Of a stretch of DNA of 44,319 bases, positions 1-8,835 are shown piece by piece. The notes under the pieces are model-generated. The model saw only the letters and a list, made by a program, of their open reading frames with translations. It had not been told where the DNA came from and searched no databases. This stretch comes from Bacteroidota bacterium. GTDB lineage: Bacteria; Bacteroidota; Bacteroidia; 2-12-FULL-35-15. Every line of letters begins with the position of its first letter. Position 1 is the stretch's first letter. The position numbers and the translations under genes are program-made. The DNA lies in NCBI GenBank assembly GCA_016707685.1, contig JADJHE010000030.1, positions 1 through 44,319 of the forward strand, given 5' to 3'.

Positions 1-1
1 A

Positions 2-1618
2 GGAATGAACATTGTTGGTGATTTGTTTGGTGCAGGTAAAATGTTTTTGCCACAAGTAGTTAAGAGTGCACGTGTAATGAAAAAGGCCGTTGCTTATTTG
101 GAGCCTTATTTATTGGCTGAGAAAGAAGCAAATAAATTAGCAGGTATTGCTGGCGATGGACGAACAAACGCAGGAAAAATATTATTGGCAACAGTAAAAG
201 GCGATGTGCATGATATTGGAAAAAATATCGTGGGTGTTGTATTGGCTTGTAATAATTATGAAATCATCGATTTAGGCGTAATGGTTTCTTGCGATAAAAT
301 ATTAGAAGAAGCAAAAAAACACAATGTGGATGTAATTGGCTTGAGTGGTTTGATTACACCTTCTTTGGATGAAATGGTGCATGTTGCAAAAGAGATGGAA
401 CGTCTTGGATTCAAAACCCCATTGTTGATTGGTGGTGCAACAACTTCTAAAGTTCATACGGCTGTTAAAATTGCTCAAAATTATTCAGGTCCGGTTGTGC
501 ATGTAAACGATGCAAGTAAATCGGTACCGGTGGCGAGTAGTTTAATTTCCGATGAATTGCGTGCTGCATTTATGCAAGATGTTACAAAAGATTATGACCG
601 TGTACGTGAACAGAATAAAAATGCACAATCACAAAATAAATTTATTTCGATTGAAGAAGCGCGTGAAAATAAGTTTCCGGTTGATTGGAATAAAACAGAG
701 ATTGCTAAACCTACATTAATTGGCAATAAAGTATTTGACGATTATGATTTAAATGAAATTGCTGAATACATCGATTGGACACCATTTTTTCACAGTTGGG
801 AATTAAAAGGTTCGTATCCTAAAATATTTAATGATGCAGAACGTGGTGCAGAAGCAAAGAAGTTATTTGAGGATGCTCAAAAAATGTTGAAGCAATTAAT
901 TGCTGAAAAATGGTTGAAAGCAAAAGCGGTGATTGGAATTTATCCAGCAAAGGCAAAAGGAGATGATGTTGAACTTTCTGTAAATAATGAAACGGTTGTT
1001 TTTCATACAATCCGCCAGCAAACCAAAAAACCAGCAGGGCAATACAATGTGGCGCTTTCAGATTTTATTTTACCAGCAACAATCAACCAACAACCAACAA
1101 CTACAACTGATTATATTGGTGCTTTTGCATTAACAACAGGAATTGGAATCGATGAGCATGTTGCACGTTTCGAAAAAGATCATGATGATTATTCTGCCAT
1201 TATGTTGAAAGCATTGGCCGATCGTTTGGCAGAAGCATTTGCAGAATTGATGCATAAAAAAGTGCGTAAAGAATATTGGGGGTATGCTTCCGCTGAAAAT
1301 TTAGCGAATGAAGATTTAATCAAAGAAGAGTATGCCGGTATTCGTCCAGCACCAGGTTACCCAGCACAACCCGATCATACCGAAAAACCAATCATTTGGG
1401 ATTTATTGGATGTGGAAAAGAATACCGGAATGATTTTGACCGAGAGTATGGCGATGGTTCCAACTGCTGCAGTTAGTGGTTTGTATTTTGCTCATCCCGA
1501 TTCACATTATTTTGGAATAGGTAAAATTCAAAAGGACCAAGTGGTAGATTATGCAAAAAGAAAAGGCATGACTATTGAAGAGGCTGAGCGTTGGTTAGGT
1601 CCGAATTTGGCATATTAA
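2..1618 (+). CDS. metH: Cobalamin-dependent methionine synthase, C-terminal part (5' end outside window)
   Basis: Transfers a methyl group from methyltetrahydrofolate to homocysteine through B12, making methionine in the cytoplasm. The frame is open at the window edge, so the Met at base 5 is internal; the homocysteine and folate modules and the start lie upstream. What remains is the B12-binding domain, with D-V-H-D-I-G carrying the cobalt-ligating His about 69 residues after base 5. The AdoMet-dependent reactivation domain follows from about residue 215, with the RPAPGYPA-PDHTEK motif near the end. E. coli MetH has Cys in this motif (GYPAC) where this protein has Gln. The C terminus (ERWLGPNLAY) ends as in full-length MetH, so the 3' end is complete. 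Family assignment is very secure; whether the N-terminal half is intact or a separate gene cannot be seen here. Confidence 0.97.
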   Translation, partial: GMNIVGDLFGAGKMFLPQVVKSARVMKKAVAYLEPYLLAEKEANKLAGIAGDGRTNAGKILLATVKGDVHDIGKNIVGVVLACNNYEIIDLGVMVSCDKILEEAKKHNVDVIGLSGLITPSLDEMVHVAKEMERLGFKTPLLIGGATTSKVHTAVKIAQNYSGPVVHVNDASKSVPVASSLISDELRAAFMQDVTKDYDRVREQNKNAQSQNKFISIEEARENKFPVDWNKTEIAKPTLIGNKVFDDYDLNEIAEYIDWTPFFHSWELKGSYPKIFNDAERGAEAKKLFEDAQKMLKQLIAEKWLKAKAVIGIYPAKAKGDDVELSVNNETVVFHTIRQQTKKPAGQYNVALSDFILPATINQQPTTTTDYIGAFALTTGIGIDEHVARFEKDHDDYSAIMLKALADRLAEAFAELMHKKVRKEYWGYASAENLANEDLIKEEYAGIRPAPGYPAQPDHTEKPIIWDLLDVEKNTGMILTESMAMVPTAAVSGLYFAHPDSHYFGIGKIQKDQVVDYAKRKGMTIEEAERWLGPNLAY

Positions 1619-1620
1619 AC

Positions 1621-1628
1621 TATATTTG
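1621..1628 (+). promoter_or_regulatory. Bacteroidota -7 promoter box (TATATTTG)
   Basis: An exact TAnnTTTG match ends 4 bases before the ATG at 1633. In this phylum the box is centred near -7, so the predicted transcription start falls on or next to the start codon. I see no clear -33 TTTG at the usual spacing, so support rests on the box and its position. Confidence 0.45.
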
Positions 1629-1632
1629 TAGC

Positions 1633-2034
1633 ATGAGACTTCAATTTAAAATAAGTGTATTTTTTATTTTCCTTTTTATTCAAGGGGCTATTTTTGCGCA
1701 AGGCAATGCAAAGAACAAAGCAAAATTTCCGAAGTACGATGTTGTTGGAACATTTAACAATGGATTAGCAAAAGTAAAGTTTGAAAAAAAATGGGGATTT
1801 ATTGATACATCTGGAGTAGAGGTTGTGCCGCCACGTTACCATGAAGTGGGTGACTTTGTTGATGGATTGGCCCGTGTTCGCGTAAATGAAAAATGGGGAT
1901 TGGTAGATACAACTGGTGCTGTAATTATTAAACCAACCTTTCATTGGATTTATGATTTCGAAGGTGATCGTGCAAAGGTTTTGTTAGACAATCAAATTTA
2001 TTATATGAATCGAAAAGGTCAACGAGTAGAATAA
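1633..2034 (+). CDS. Secreted WG-repeat protein
   Basis: A 133-residue protein of unknown function. It begins with a signal peptide (MRLQFK, a Phe/Ile-rich core, then a likely cleavage after IFAQ). Two WG-type repeats follow: K-W-G-F-I-D-T-S-G and K-W-G-L-V-D-T-T-G, each followed by a V-P-P or K-P motif and an aromatic stretch, with a weaker third unit at the end. WG repeats form beta-rich structures in periplasmic or surface proteins; no catalytic residues are visible. The frame opens upstream at 1591 inside metH, but the ATG at 1633 gives a clean signal peptide and sits just after a TAnnTTTG box, so I chose it. It ends at a strong terminator shared with the convergent gene at 2070. Confidence 0.8.
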   Translation: MRLQFKISVFFIFLFIQGAIFAQGNAKNKAKFPKYDVVGTFNNGLAKVKFEKKWGFIDTSGVEVVPPRYHEVGDFVDGLARVRVNEKWGLVDTTGAVIIKPTFHWIYDFEGDRAKVLLDNQIYYMNRKGQRVE

Positions 2035-2066
2035 AAAAATCCCTTCCATTTTGGAAGGGATTTTTT
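2034..2066. terminator. Bidirectional intrinsic terminator
   Basis: TCCCTTCCA (2040-2048) pairs with TGGAAGGGA (2052-2060) over a 3-base loop. The stem is extended by A6 on the left and T6 on the right, giving about 15 pairs. It lies between two convergent genes, and both strands end in a T run. Confidence 0.85.
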
Positions 2067-2069
2067 GTT

Positions 2070-3320
2070 TTAGTGTAGTTGATGAAGTGCTGCACTTTCA
2101 GTTGCCAAAACAGCGAGTTCAATTCTATTCAGGTTGAATACAATTAAAGGTATTGGCAATTTTTCAAAATTGCTTTGTTCCCAAGGAATTGATTCGCCAT
2201 ATACAACTACATTAGTTGTTGTTAGGTTGTTTAAATCAATGCTATCATCTAACTTAGAAATGATTGATTTATAGTTTTCAATTTTTTCTTTTAGTTTAGC
2301 TGCTGTATAGTTTGAATTTGTTGCAGCGAATAAAATTTCTGAAGTTATATCGCCACCACCACTGGTTCTTAATTCATCGATATTTATCTTGTGCGCAGCT
2401 TCTAATGAAATGTTTTCCGTATTCGAAATTAGGAATGCTTTCATGTTTTCCATGTATTCAATCAACTCAGTAGTACTTGATCTAAGTTCCTTGAATACAG
2501 TTGAATTGCTAGTTGAATCACTACTTGAATTTGTTTCAACCATTTTATAAACCAATTGATTTTCTTTTTTCACAAAATTCAACAGTTGTTCGTTTTCTGT
2601 TACACCTCTCCAAAAACTATCCGATACTTGTCTGGTTAGTCCTGTATTAGATTCAGTGATGAACAAACCAGCACCAGCAATAATTAAAATGACAGTTGCT
2701 GTAGCATTTATTTTGTTTGTTGTGTTTTTGTAGATGCTTAGAAAATAAACAGGAAGATAGCCTAAGACTAAAAGAGCACAACCAGTAATAGTAAGCAATC
2801 GGGCATTAGGCCAATGCATTATTCGAAATAAAACACCTGCAGATATTGCTAATGCAGCAATAAAGCCAATTGTGCTTAAAACGACACTCCTATTGTTTTC
2901 GGCACTAGCTTTAAACTTTAGAATGAATAATAATGGTAAAAATAAAACAGTAAAAAAGAATACCCCCAAAACCATCATCGGGCTAGCGCCTGGCCAATGG
3001 TTAAATTTAAAAAATGCTCCGAACAGGATCATCAATGATGATACATATCCACTAATTTTCATTGTTTTGTTCATGGTATAATAATGTTTAAATGTTAAAA
3101 GTCGATTTGTCTCGTCTTGTATTTCTTTCAATCCATTTTTGCCAAATAGCAAAATGGTTTCTTGATATACAGTGTCGAAGTTCCTGTATTCATCGAGCTT
3201 ATTTTCAATTAAACAGCAAATGTGATCCAACAGATCGATACTCAAGTCAGGAGAAGTAATTCCCCTGACTTTAATATCGTTTTCAATAAAGGCGATTTGT
3301 TCTTCGGTTAAACTAAACAT
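2070..3320 (-). CDS. PadR-coupled membrane protein with HAAS-like N terminus and two GldL-like HWP motifs
   Basis: A 416-residue membrane protein, probably the partner of the PadR repressor encoded just upstream; its ATG overlaps the padR stop region by 8 bases. Residues 1-80 are helical and soluble, resembling the HAAS-type domains that accompany PadR regulators in other phyla (inference from memory). At least four hydrophobic segments span about 92-230. Two of them carry the same motif, F-K-F-N-H-W-P-G-A near 104-112 and F-R-I-M-H-W-P-N-A near 165-173. This motif resembles the one in the gliding-motility and T9SS motor protein GldL. A Ser/Thr-rich, helical extracytoplasmic region follows from 230 to the end. 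No enzymatic motif is visible. Likely role: membrane sensor or effector whose level is set by PadR. The precise function is unknown. Confidence 0.75.
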   Translation of the reverse strand: MFSLTEEQIAFIENDIKVRGITSPDLSIDLLDHICCLIENKLDEYRNFDTVYQETILLFGKNGLKEIQDETNRLLTFKHYYTMNKTMKISGYVSSLMILFGAFFKFNHWPGASPMMVLGVFFFTVLFLPLLFILKFKASAENNRSVVLSTIGFIAALAISAGVLFRIMHWPNARLLTITGCALLVLGYLPVYFLSIYKNTTNKINATATVILIIAGAGLFITESNTGLTRQVSDSFWRGVTENEQLLNFVKKENQLVYKMVETNSSSDSTSNSTVFKELRSSTTELIEYMENMKAFLISNTENISLEAAHKINIDELRTSGGGDITSEILFAATNSNYTAAKLKEKIENYKSIISKLDDSIDLNNLTTTNVVVYGESIPWEQSNFEKLPIPLIVFNLNRIELAVLATESAALHQLH

Positions 3321-3657
3321 ACTTTACACTTGGCTTGAGATCAAGTAAAATATTCATTGTATTAATGAAATCGGCAAACTCATAGATTTTATCTTTCGCA
3401 CGCTCAGTTCCGGTTTGAGTGAGGGAATAATATTTTCTAATTCGTTTCCCAATGTTAACAGTTTCTGTTGTTACTATTCCCTCTGCTTCCAGCTGATGAA
3501 GTAAAGGGTAAAGCGCGCCTTCGGTAATAACAATTTTAGAGTCTGTTAACTCTTTTACTTTTTGTGTAATCTCGTACCCGTACATTTGTTTTGTCTCGGA
3601 TAACAACTTTAAAACGATTGTTTTTAAAGTTCCTTTTATTAACTCTGATGAATACAT
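3313..3657 (-). CDS. PadR-family transcriptional regulator
   Basis: A 114-residue winged-helix repressor of the PadR family. Typical features are the opening ELIKGTLKTIVLKLL helix, the M-Y-G-Y-E-I-T-Q recognition-helix region and the signature G-A-L-Y-P-L-L-H-Q-L-E-A-E-G-I wing region, followed by a short C-terminal dimerisation helix. PadR proteins of this size commonly bind their own promoter and control a membrane gene in the same transcript, which fits the 8-base overlap with the downstream membrane protein. The frame extends to 3693, but the ATG at 3657 gives the canonical N terminus and lies 6 bases after a TATCTTTG box on the minus strand, so it is preferred. Confidence 0.92.
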   Translation of the reverse strand: MYSSELIKGTLKTIVLKLLSETKQMYGYEITQKVKELTDSKIVITEGALYPLLHQLEAEGIVTTETVNIGKRIRKYYSLTQTGTERAKDKIYEFADFINTMNILLDLKPSVKYV

Positions 3658-3663
3658 AACACA

Positions 3664-3671
3664 AAGATACA
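3664..3671 (-). promoter_or_regulatory. -7 promoter box (TATCTTTG) of the padR operon
   Basis: CAAAGATA on the plus strand reads TATCTTTG on the minus strand, an exact TAnnTTTG match. The padR ATG (3657) follows after 6 bases, predicting a leader of about three bases. Confidence 0.5.
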
Positions 3672-3799
3672 TAAGAAAATTATGTATAAGCAAATTGTGT
3701 ATTGGTGAATTTAATTAAAATACTGATAATCAACACAATAAAAATTAAATAAATTCAAGGAGAACAAGAATTGGAGGTTTGAAAAATACTAATTGCATA

Positions 3800-3828
3800 A
3801 AAAAGGGCTGAATTACTCAGCCCTTTTT
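3800..3828 (-). terminator. Intrinsic terminator after the tryptophan dioxygenase gene
   Basis: A5-GGGCTGA (3800-3811) pairs with TCAGCCC-T5 (3817-3828) over a 5-base loop. It begins 5 bases past the kynA stop on the minus strand and ends in a T run in that direction. Confidence 0.85.
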
Positions 3829-3833
3829 GGTAG

Positions 3834-4745
3834 TTATTTGCCCCAATTTTCAATTTCTTCTTTGGTCCAAAGTTCGGGGAAGAAAATTCTGCGTTGATAA
3901 GAAGGATGTAAATATTTTTGCCATTCGCTACCACCAGTAGCTGCTTTGTTTTCTCCTTTTGAGTTTAAGTAATACTCTGCTGTTTTTAAATGCGAAAGTG
4001 GCCAAACTACATTGTAGGTATGATCAAAATTGCGCAATGCCGTTTTTAATGCTTTTACTTTTTCATCACTTGCATTTAATTTTAAAAAGCGGTTATAAAT
4101 GTTTTTGCCTTTGTATTTAGTAGCTGTTGCTTTTAAGCTATCAATATAACGATCTTCAAATTGAGAGAGTGTAAGTGTTTTCTTTCCAGTTTTGTGATCA
4201 AGTCCAGCGTCTTTCCAGTATAAATTATCAAACAAATAATTCATATCCGAATCGGCATTTACTTGCGCTTTCACTCTACTGTTTACCAGTAGATGAGCAT
4301 CGGTACAATACAATTCAATAAATCGGAATTGAGCCGACTGAAAACCACTTGCAGGAGCCAATGTTAATCGAAATTGATTGTATTGATCGTAATCCATTCC
4401 TTCGCGCATTACTGCAAACGACTCCGTTAAAATTCCTGAATAACGATTGATACGATCGATTTTATTAGCAAATATGGCAGTGTCTATATTTTCGTTGTCA
4501 ACAATTTGTTTTATTTCGTGTGTAATTAGTTTTAATAACAACTCCGTTACTTGATGATACATAATGAAAATAGGCTCATCAGTAAAATCGGTTCTTGGTT
4601 TTTGTAAGGAAAGTAAAGTGTCTACTTCAACATAATCCCAATAGTTGATTAATTTACTATGAAGAAGTCCTTTTAAATAGGTGTTGGGATCTTGTCCCAT
4701 ATTCTTATACTTTTCTTCAATTGCTTTTACGATATCGTTGCTCAT
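3834..4745 (-). CDS. kynA: Tryptophan 2,3-dioxygenase
   Basis: A heme enzyme of the cytoplasm that opens the indole ring of L-tryptophan to N-formylkynurenine, the first step of kynurenine catabolism. The 303-residue length fits the bacterial family. The distal His is in I-M-Y-H-Q-V-T-E-L (H64), the substrate-loop motif is S-G-F-Q-S-A-Q-F-R near 133-141, and the presumed proximal heme ligand is H252 in P-L-S-H-L-K-T. A T-G-G-S motif follows, and the protein ends in the family's F-F-P-E-L-W. The ATG at 4745 gives the standard length. It is monocistronic, with its own terminator and no kynurenine pathway neighbours in view. The identification is secure. Confidence 0.95.
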   Translation of the reverse strand: MSNDIVKAIEEKYKNMGQDPNTYLKGLLHSKLINYWDYVEVDTLLSLQKPRTDFTDEPIFIMYHQVTELLLKLITHEIKQIVDNENIDTAIFANKIDRINRYSGILTESFAVMREGMDYDQYNQFRLTLAPASGFQSAQFRFIELYCTDAHLLVNSRVKAQVNADSDMNYLFDNLYWKDAGLDHKTGKKTLTLSQFEDRYIDSLKATATKYKGKNIYNRFLKLNASDEKVKALKTALRNFDHTYNVVWPLSHLKTAEYYLNSKGENKAATGGSEWQKYLHPSYQRRIFFPELWTKEEIENWGK

Positions 4746-4918
4746 GTTTATTATTTTTTTCGAAGATAATACCAGTTTTTAGATTATCGTTATGAGAAAT
4801 ATCATTTTTTATAATTCTTTTGTTCGAATTGTGTGTATTGACTTATAAACAAAGCGTTTTAGGAGTTGTAATATTGTCACTTTTTCAGTACTATTGTACC
4901 TACCTACTCAATAAATCT

Positions 4919-6505
4919 ATGTTTACCAAGTATTGGGAATTTATATCGAATTTAGGCATTGACCAAACAATAAATCGCGAAAACATCAAGCGGTTAAAAT
5001 TGACGAATCAGTTGATACTGATTTCTGTTGCTTTAACCTTAGCTTATGTTGTTATTTATTATTCATTGGGCTTAATGAAAATTTGCTTTTTCGAAATAAT
5101 TGCAGCAAGTTTTTATAGTATTCTACTTTTTTTCTCATTTTTCAAATATTACAGGCTTGCTCGGTTTTTATTTGTTGTTGCTCTCAATATTCAAATGTAT
5201 TTTCTTTCTCTGAGTTTAGGAGTTGAGTCGCAAGTACAATTGTTATTTATTCCAATTGCTGCAGTTCCAGTCGTTTTATTTCGATTGAAAAATGTTCGTT
5301 CTATTCTTTCGCTCGTTTTCTTAAGTCTATTGTTGCTGATAAGCTTATATGTATACAATCAGGATAGTTTTCTTTTAATTGCTATTGAACCAGCATTGTT
5401 GTTAAAATTACGTCCTATATTTATTGTTACTTCTTTAATTTGTGAAGTAATCGTTATTTATTCAATTATTAGAAACTACGAAGCCAGTGAAGTTAAATTA
5501 GGCAGATCAAATGAGTTACTTCAATATCAGTTTCAATCCATGTTCGACAATTCATCTGATGCGTTGTTTTTGGTAGATATGATGAAAAGTAAAATTGTAA
5601 AAGCAAATAAGCGTGCAGTTGAACTTTTTGAAATGGAAAAAGAGTCAGACTTTTTTGATTATGGTGGATTGGATTTTCATAAAACAGGGCCTTCAATAAA
5701 AGAATTGGAATCTATTCGAACAATCTTGTTTGAAAAGGGCTTGTATGAAGGAGAAATTTTATATAATACAAATTTAGGGAAAGAGTTTTGGGGGGCATTG
5801 GCAATTCGCTTGATTTATATAGGAGGAAAGCCCTTCCAGTCATTACGTGTAACAGATATTTCGGAACGTAAAAAAGCAGAGCAGTATACAAAAGCATCCT
5901 TGCAAGAAAAAGAGATTTTATTGGCAGAAATTCATCACCGTGTAAAAAATAACATGGCAGTTATTAGTGGATTAATCGGTTTGCAATCGAGTTATGTACA
6001 AGATGAAAAAGCAAAAGAGCTTTTCGAAGAAAGCCGAAACCGAATTCATTCAATGGCATTGATACACGATAAACTTTATCAGCATGAAACATTTGCAAAA
6101 ATAGATTTTTGTGGATACATCAACGACCTGATGGACTATATCAAGAGCTCCTATAATTCTACAGAAACAGATGTTGTATTCAATGTAACCTGTAACGATA
6201 TTTTTTTGAATATTCAACAAGCCATTCCATGCGGATTAATATTGAATGAATTAATTTCAAATGCATTTAAACATGCTTTCAAAGATAGACGAGAAGGAGA
6301 AGTTAAAATAGTTTGTACAAAAATGGGGGGTAAGTTTACAATGATGGTTAGTGATGATGGTTGCGGGTATGATGTAGAGACTAAACTAAAAGCGTCTAGC
6401 ACTTTAGGGTTAACATTGATTAATGCACTTGTTGATCAGTTAAGCGGTGCTGTTAAAACAACCAATCACAAAGGAACGGCATATTATATTTCATTCGAAG
6501 GATAA
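4919..6505 (+). CDS. Membrane sensor histidine kinase with PAS domain (HisKA_2 type)
   Basis: A 528-residue kinase with about six membrane helices (about 30-190), a PAS domain (about 205-315) and a HisKA_2 module with the motif I-H-H-R-V-K-N-N, in which the His near residue 340 is the likely phospho-acceptor. An HATPase_c domain follows, with N-E-L-I-S-N-A-F-K-H as N-box and D-D-G-C-G as G1 box. Its response regulator follows after 5 bases, so the pair is probably one operon. The frame opens earlier at a TTG (4820). I prefer the ATG at 4919 because the N terminus from there parallels that of the paralogous kinase at 30281: a short soluble helix before the first membrane segment. The sensed signal is unknown. 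Confidence 0.9.
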   Translation: MFTKYWEFISNLGIDQTINRENIKRLKLTNQLILISVALTLAYVVIYYSLGLMKICFFEIIAASFYSILLFFSFFKYYRLARFLFVVALNIQMYFLSLSLGVESQVQLLFIPIAAVPVVLFRLKNVRSILSLVFLSLLLLISLYVYNQDSFLLIAIEPALLLKLRPIFIVTSLICEVIVIYSIIRNYEASEVKLGRSNELLQYQFQSMFDNSSDALFLVDMMKSKIVKANKRAVELFEMEKESDFFDYGGLDFHKTGPSIKELESIRTILFEKGLYEGEILYNTNLGKEFWGALAIRLIYIGGKPFQSLRVTDISERKKAEQYTKASLQEKEILLAEIHHRVKNNMAVISGLIGLQSSYVQDEKAKELFEESRNRIHSMALIHDKLYQHETFAKIDFCGYINDLMDYIKSSYNSTETDVVFNVTCNDIFLNIQQAIPCGLILNELISNAFKHAFKDRREGEVKIVCTKMGGKFTMMVSDDGCGYDVETKLKASSTLGLTLINALVDQLSGAVKTTNHKGTAYYISFEG

Positions 6506-6510
6506 AACAC

Positions 6511-6885
6511 ATGAAAAAAATTTTGATAGTTGAAGATGAAGCAATTGTTGCAATGGAAAACAAGATGAACTTGACCAAGGCCGGTTTTCTTGTTGTTGGA
6601 AGCGTTTCATCTGCTGAAGATGCACTTTTGAAAATAGCAGAAACATTACCCGATTTGATTTTGATGGATATAAAATTAAAAGGCGATTTAAATGGTATAG
6701 ATGCAGTTTCAATTATTAGAGAAAAAAATAATATTCCGGTTGTGTTTTTAACAGGAAACTCCGACAATAAAACACAATTATTGATGAAAGAAATTCCCAA
6801 TACAACTTATTTGTTAAAGCCTGTTTTGACAAATGATTTGATTGCTTCCGTTCACAAGATGATTGATTCTCAACCGAGTCATTAA
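6511..6885 (+). CDS. Single-domain response regulator (CheY-like)
   Basis: A 124-residue stand-alone receiver domain without an output domain. All signature residues are visible: the acidic pair E8-D9, the phospho-acceptor D53 in L-I-L-M-D-I-K-L, T81 in F-L-T-G-N, and K103 in L-L-K-P-V. It lies 5 bases after the HisKA_2 kinase gene and is presumably phosphorylated by that kinase. With no DNA-binding domain it must act by protein contact or as a relay; its target is not evident here. The kinase at 30281 lacks a neighbouring regulator, so sharing is possible (inference). Confidence 0.93.
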   Translation: MKKILIVEDEAIVAMENKMNLTKAGFLVVGSVSSAEDALLKIAETLPDLILMDIKLKGDLNGIDAVSIIREKNNIPVVFLTGNSDNKTQLLMKEIPNTTYLLKPVLTNDLIASVHKMIDSQPSH

Positions 6886-6903
6886 ATTGCTTGATTTTAC
6901 ATT

Positions 6904-8835
6904 ATGTCTATAGCACTCGATCGTCTTTCTCAATTACGCCAATTACTCAAAATTGAACGCGATGAAGATTTTGAACAATACAAAGCCCATTTTTCTAGGA
7001 ACAATATTAACTACCGTAAACAAAATGGTGTGACCTGGTATCCAATTGTTATTTCTAATATTGAAATTGGATTAGGTGAATACTTAAACATTGATGTTGA
7101 GCGAACAACCAACCACAATGAACCTCATCAATTTTCTGGAGGAAAAATAGCGTCTCTATTTTCGAATAATCATCAAGATGCAACTCCGCTGAATGGAACC
7201 ATTAAAGTGATCAACCAAAATAAATTAAGGTTATCGCTATCTGTTGATGATTTGCCAGAATGGTGTGACGATGGTAAATTGGGAATAAATATCTTGTTTG
7301 ATGAAACCAGTTTTAAGGAAATGGACATTGCATTGGAAAAAGTAATCAATGCAAAGCATAACCGTTTAGCTGAACTTAGAGATGTACTCTACGGAATTAA
7401 ACCTGCTGAATTTGAAAAAGAAAATGGGCAACTTCAAATTACTGGTTTAAATCAATCACAAAACGAAGCAGTAAAAAAAATTATTGCAGCAAAAGATATT
7501 GCAATCATTCATGGCCCACCAGGGACAGGCAAAACAACGACACTGGTGCAGGCTATTCGTCAAACACTTAATTCCGAACGTCAGGTATTGGTTTGTAGTT
7601 CAAGCAATACAGCTGTTGATTTACTTACTGAAAAATTACACCGCGAAGGCATTAATGTATTGCGATTGGGGAATCCTGCCCGTATCTCTGAGGACGTAAT
7701 TAATAATACATTGGATGCAAAAATTGCAGCACACGAATCGTATAAAGATTTGAAGAGCTATCGCAAAACAGCTGATGAATATTTCCGAATGGCTGGCAAA
7801 TACAAACGCAATTTCGGAAAGGCGGAGCGGGAGCAGCGTCAGTTATTATACATTGAAGCACGGAAAATATTACAAGAGGCACGACAACTAGAAGATTTTA
7901 TTTTACACGAACAATTTGATAAAGCACAAGTAATTGCGTGTACACCCGTGGTGTCATCCGGACGAATGATGCGAGACAAACATTTTACTACAGTATTTAT
8001 TGATGAAGCAGCACAGGCGTTAGAGCCCATGTGTTGGATTCCAATTACAAGAAGTGATCGTGTTATTTTTGCAGGCGATCATTTTCAGCTGCCGCCAACT
8101 GTTAAGTCGAAAAAGGCTGAATCAATGGGTTTAAAAGAAACATTGATGGAAAGATGCATGAGTCTGGAAAACGTTTCAATTATGCTGAATACGCAATACC
8201 GCATGAATGAAAAAATCATGAATTTTTCAAATCATGAATTTTATCAAAATGGATTGAAAGCCGATGCTTCTGTAAAAGATACTGTATTGAGTTTTGATGA
8301 AAATGAATATTTATTGCACTCTCCATTCGACTTTATTGATACTGCTGGTTGTGGGTATAATGAATTATTGAATCCGGAAAGCCTAAGTACTTCTAATCCA
8401 GATGAAGCACAATTGCTTTTGAAACATTTAAAGAATTTACTGGAACAATACGAGCAAAGCAATAAACAAAATAGAAAAATAACAATTGGCATTATTTCTC
8501 CCTATAAGGAACAAGTACAACTATTAACAACTAAAATTGCGGAGGATGAGTATTTAAAAACATATTCTTCACAAATTGCCATTAAAACAGTGGATGGTTT
8601 TCAAGGACAAGAACGTGATGTAATTTACATCAGTTTGGTCCGCTCCAATGATAGTCAGGAAATAGGTTTTTTAAGTGATACCAGAAGGATGAATGTTGCT
8701 CTAACGCGTGCCAAGAAAAAATTGGTTGTGATTGGCGATAGTGCAACGTTTGGTAATCATCCCTTTTATAAATCATTTTTAGATTATACCGAATCGATTG
8801 GGGCTTATAAAAGTGCCTGGGAGTTTATTTCTTAA
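6904..8835 (+). CDS. UPF1/IGHMBP2-like superfamily 1 helicase
   Basis: A 643-residue ATP-dependent helicase of the AAA_11/AAA_12 type. It has an N-terminal beta-rich region (about 1-180), then Walker A G-P-P-G-T-G-K-T at about 204-211, Walker B V-F-I-D-E-A-A-Q, motif III G-D-H-F-Q-L-P-P, motif IV Q-Y-R-M, motif V V-D-G-F-Q-G-Q-E-R-D and motif VI N-V-A-L-T-R-A-K-K. The layout is that of IGHMBP2-like proteins widespread in Bacteroidota, thought to act on nucleic-acid metabolism; the substrate is not known. It follows the response regulator by 18 bases and may be co-transcribed. Its stop overlaps that of the convergent phosphatase gene within TTAA at 8832-8835. Confidence 0.93.
   Translation: MSIALDRLSQLRQLLKIERDEDFEQYKAHFSRNNINYRKQNGVTWYPIVISNIEIGLGEYLNIDVERTTNHNEPHQFSGGKIASLFSNNHQDATPLNGTIKVINQNKLRLSLSVDDLPEWCDDGKLGINILFDETSFKEMDIALEKVINAKHNRLAELRDVLYGIKPAEFEKENGQLQITGLNQSQNEAVKKIIAAKDIAIIHGPPGTGKTTTLVQAIRQTLNSERQVLVCSSSNTAVDLLTEKLHREGINVLRLGNPARISEDVINNTLDAKIAAHESYKDLKSYRKTADEYFRMAGKYKRNFGKAEREQRQLLYIEARKILQEARQLEDFILHEQFDKAQVIACTPVVSSGRMMRDKHFTTVFIDEAAQALEPMCWIPITRSDRVIFAGDHFQLPPTVKSKKAESMGLKETLMERCMSLENVSIMLNTQYRMNEKIMNFSNHEFYQNGLKADASVKDTVLSFDENEYLLHSPFDFIDTAGCGYNELLNPESLSTSNPDEAQLLLKHLKNLLEQYEQSNKQNRKITIGIISPYKEQVQLLTTKIAEDEYLKTYSSQIAIKTVDGFQGQERDVIYISLVRSNDSQEIGFLSDTRRMNVALTRAKKKLVVIGDSATFGNHPFYKSFLDYTESIGAYKSAWEFIS

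Noticed and set aside
4820..4918. N-terminal extension of the first histidine kinase from a TTG
   Set aside because: The N terminus from the ATG at 4919 parallels the paralogous kinase; the extension has no counterpart there.
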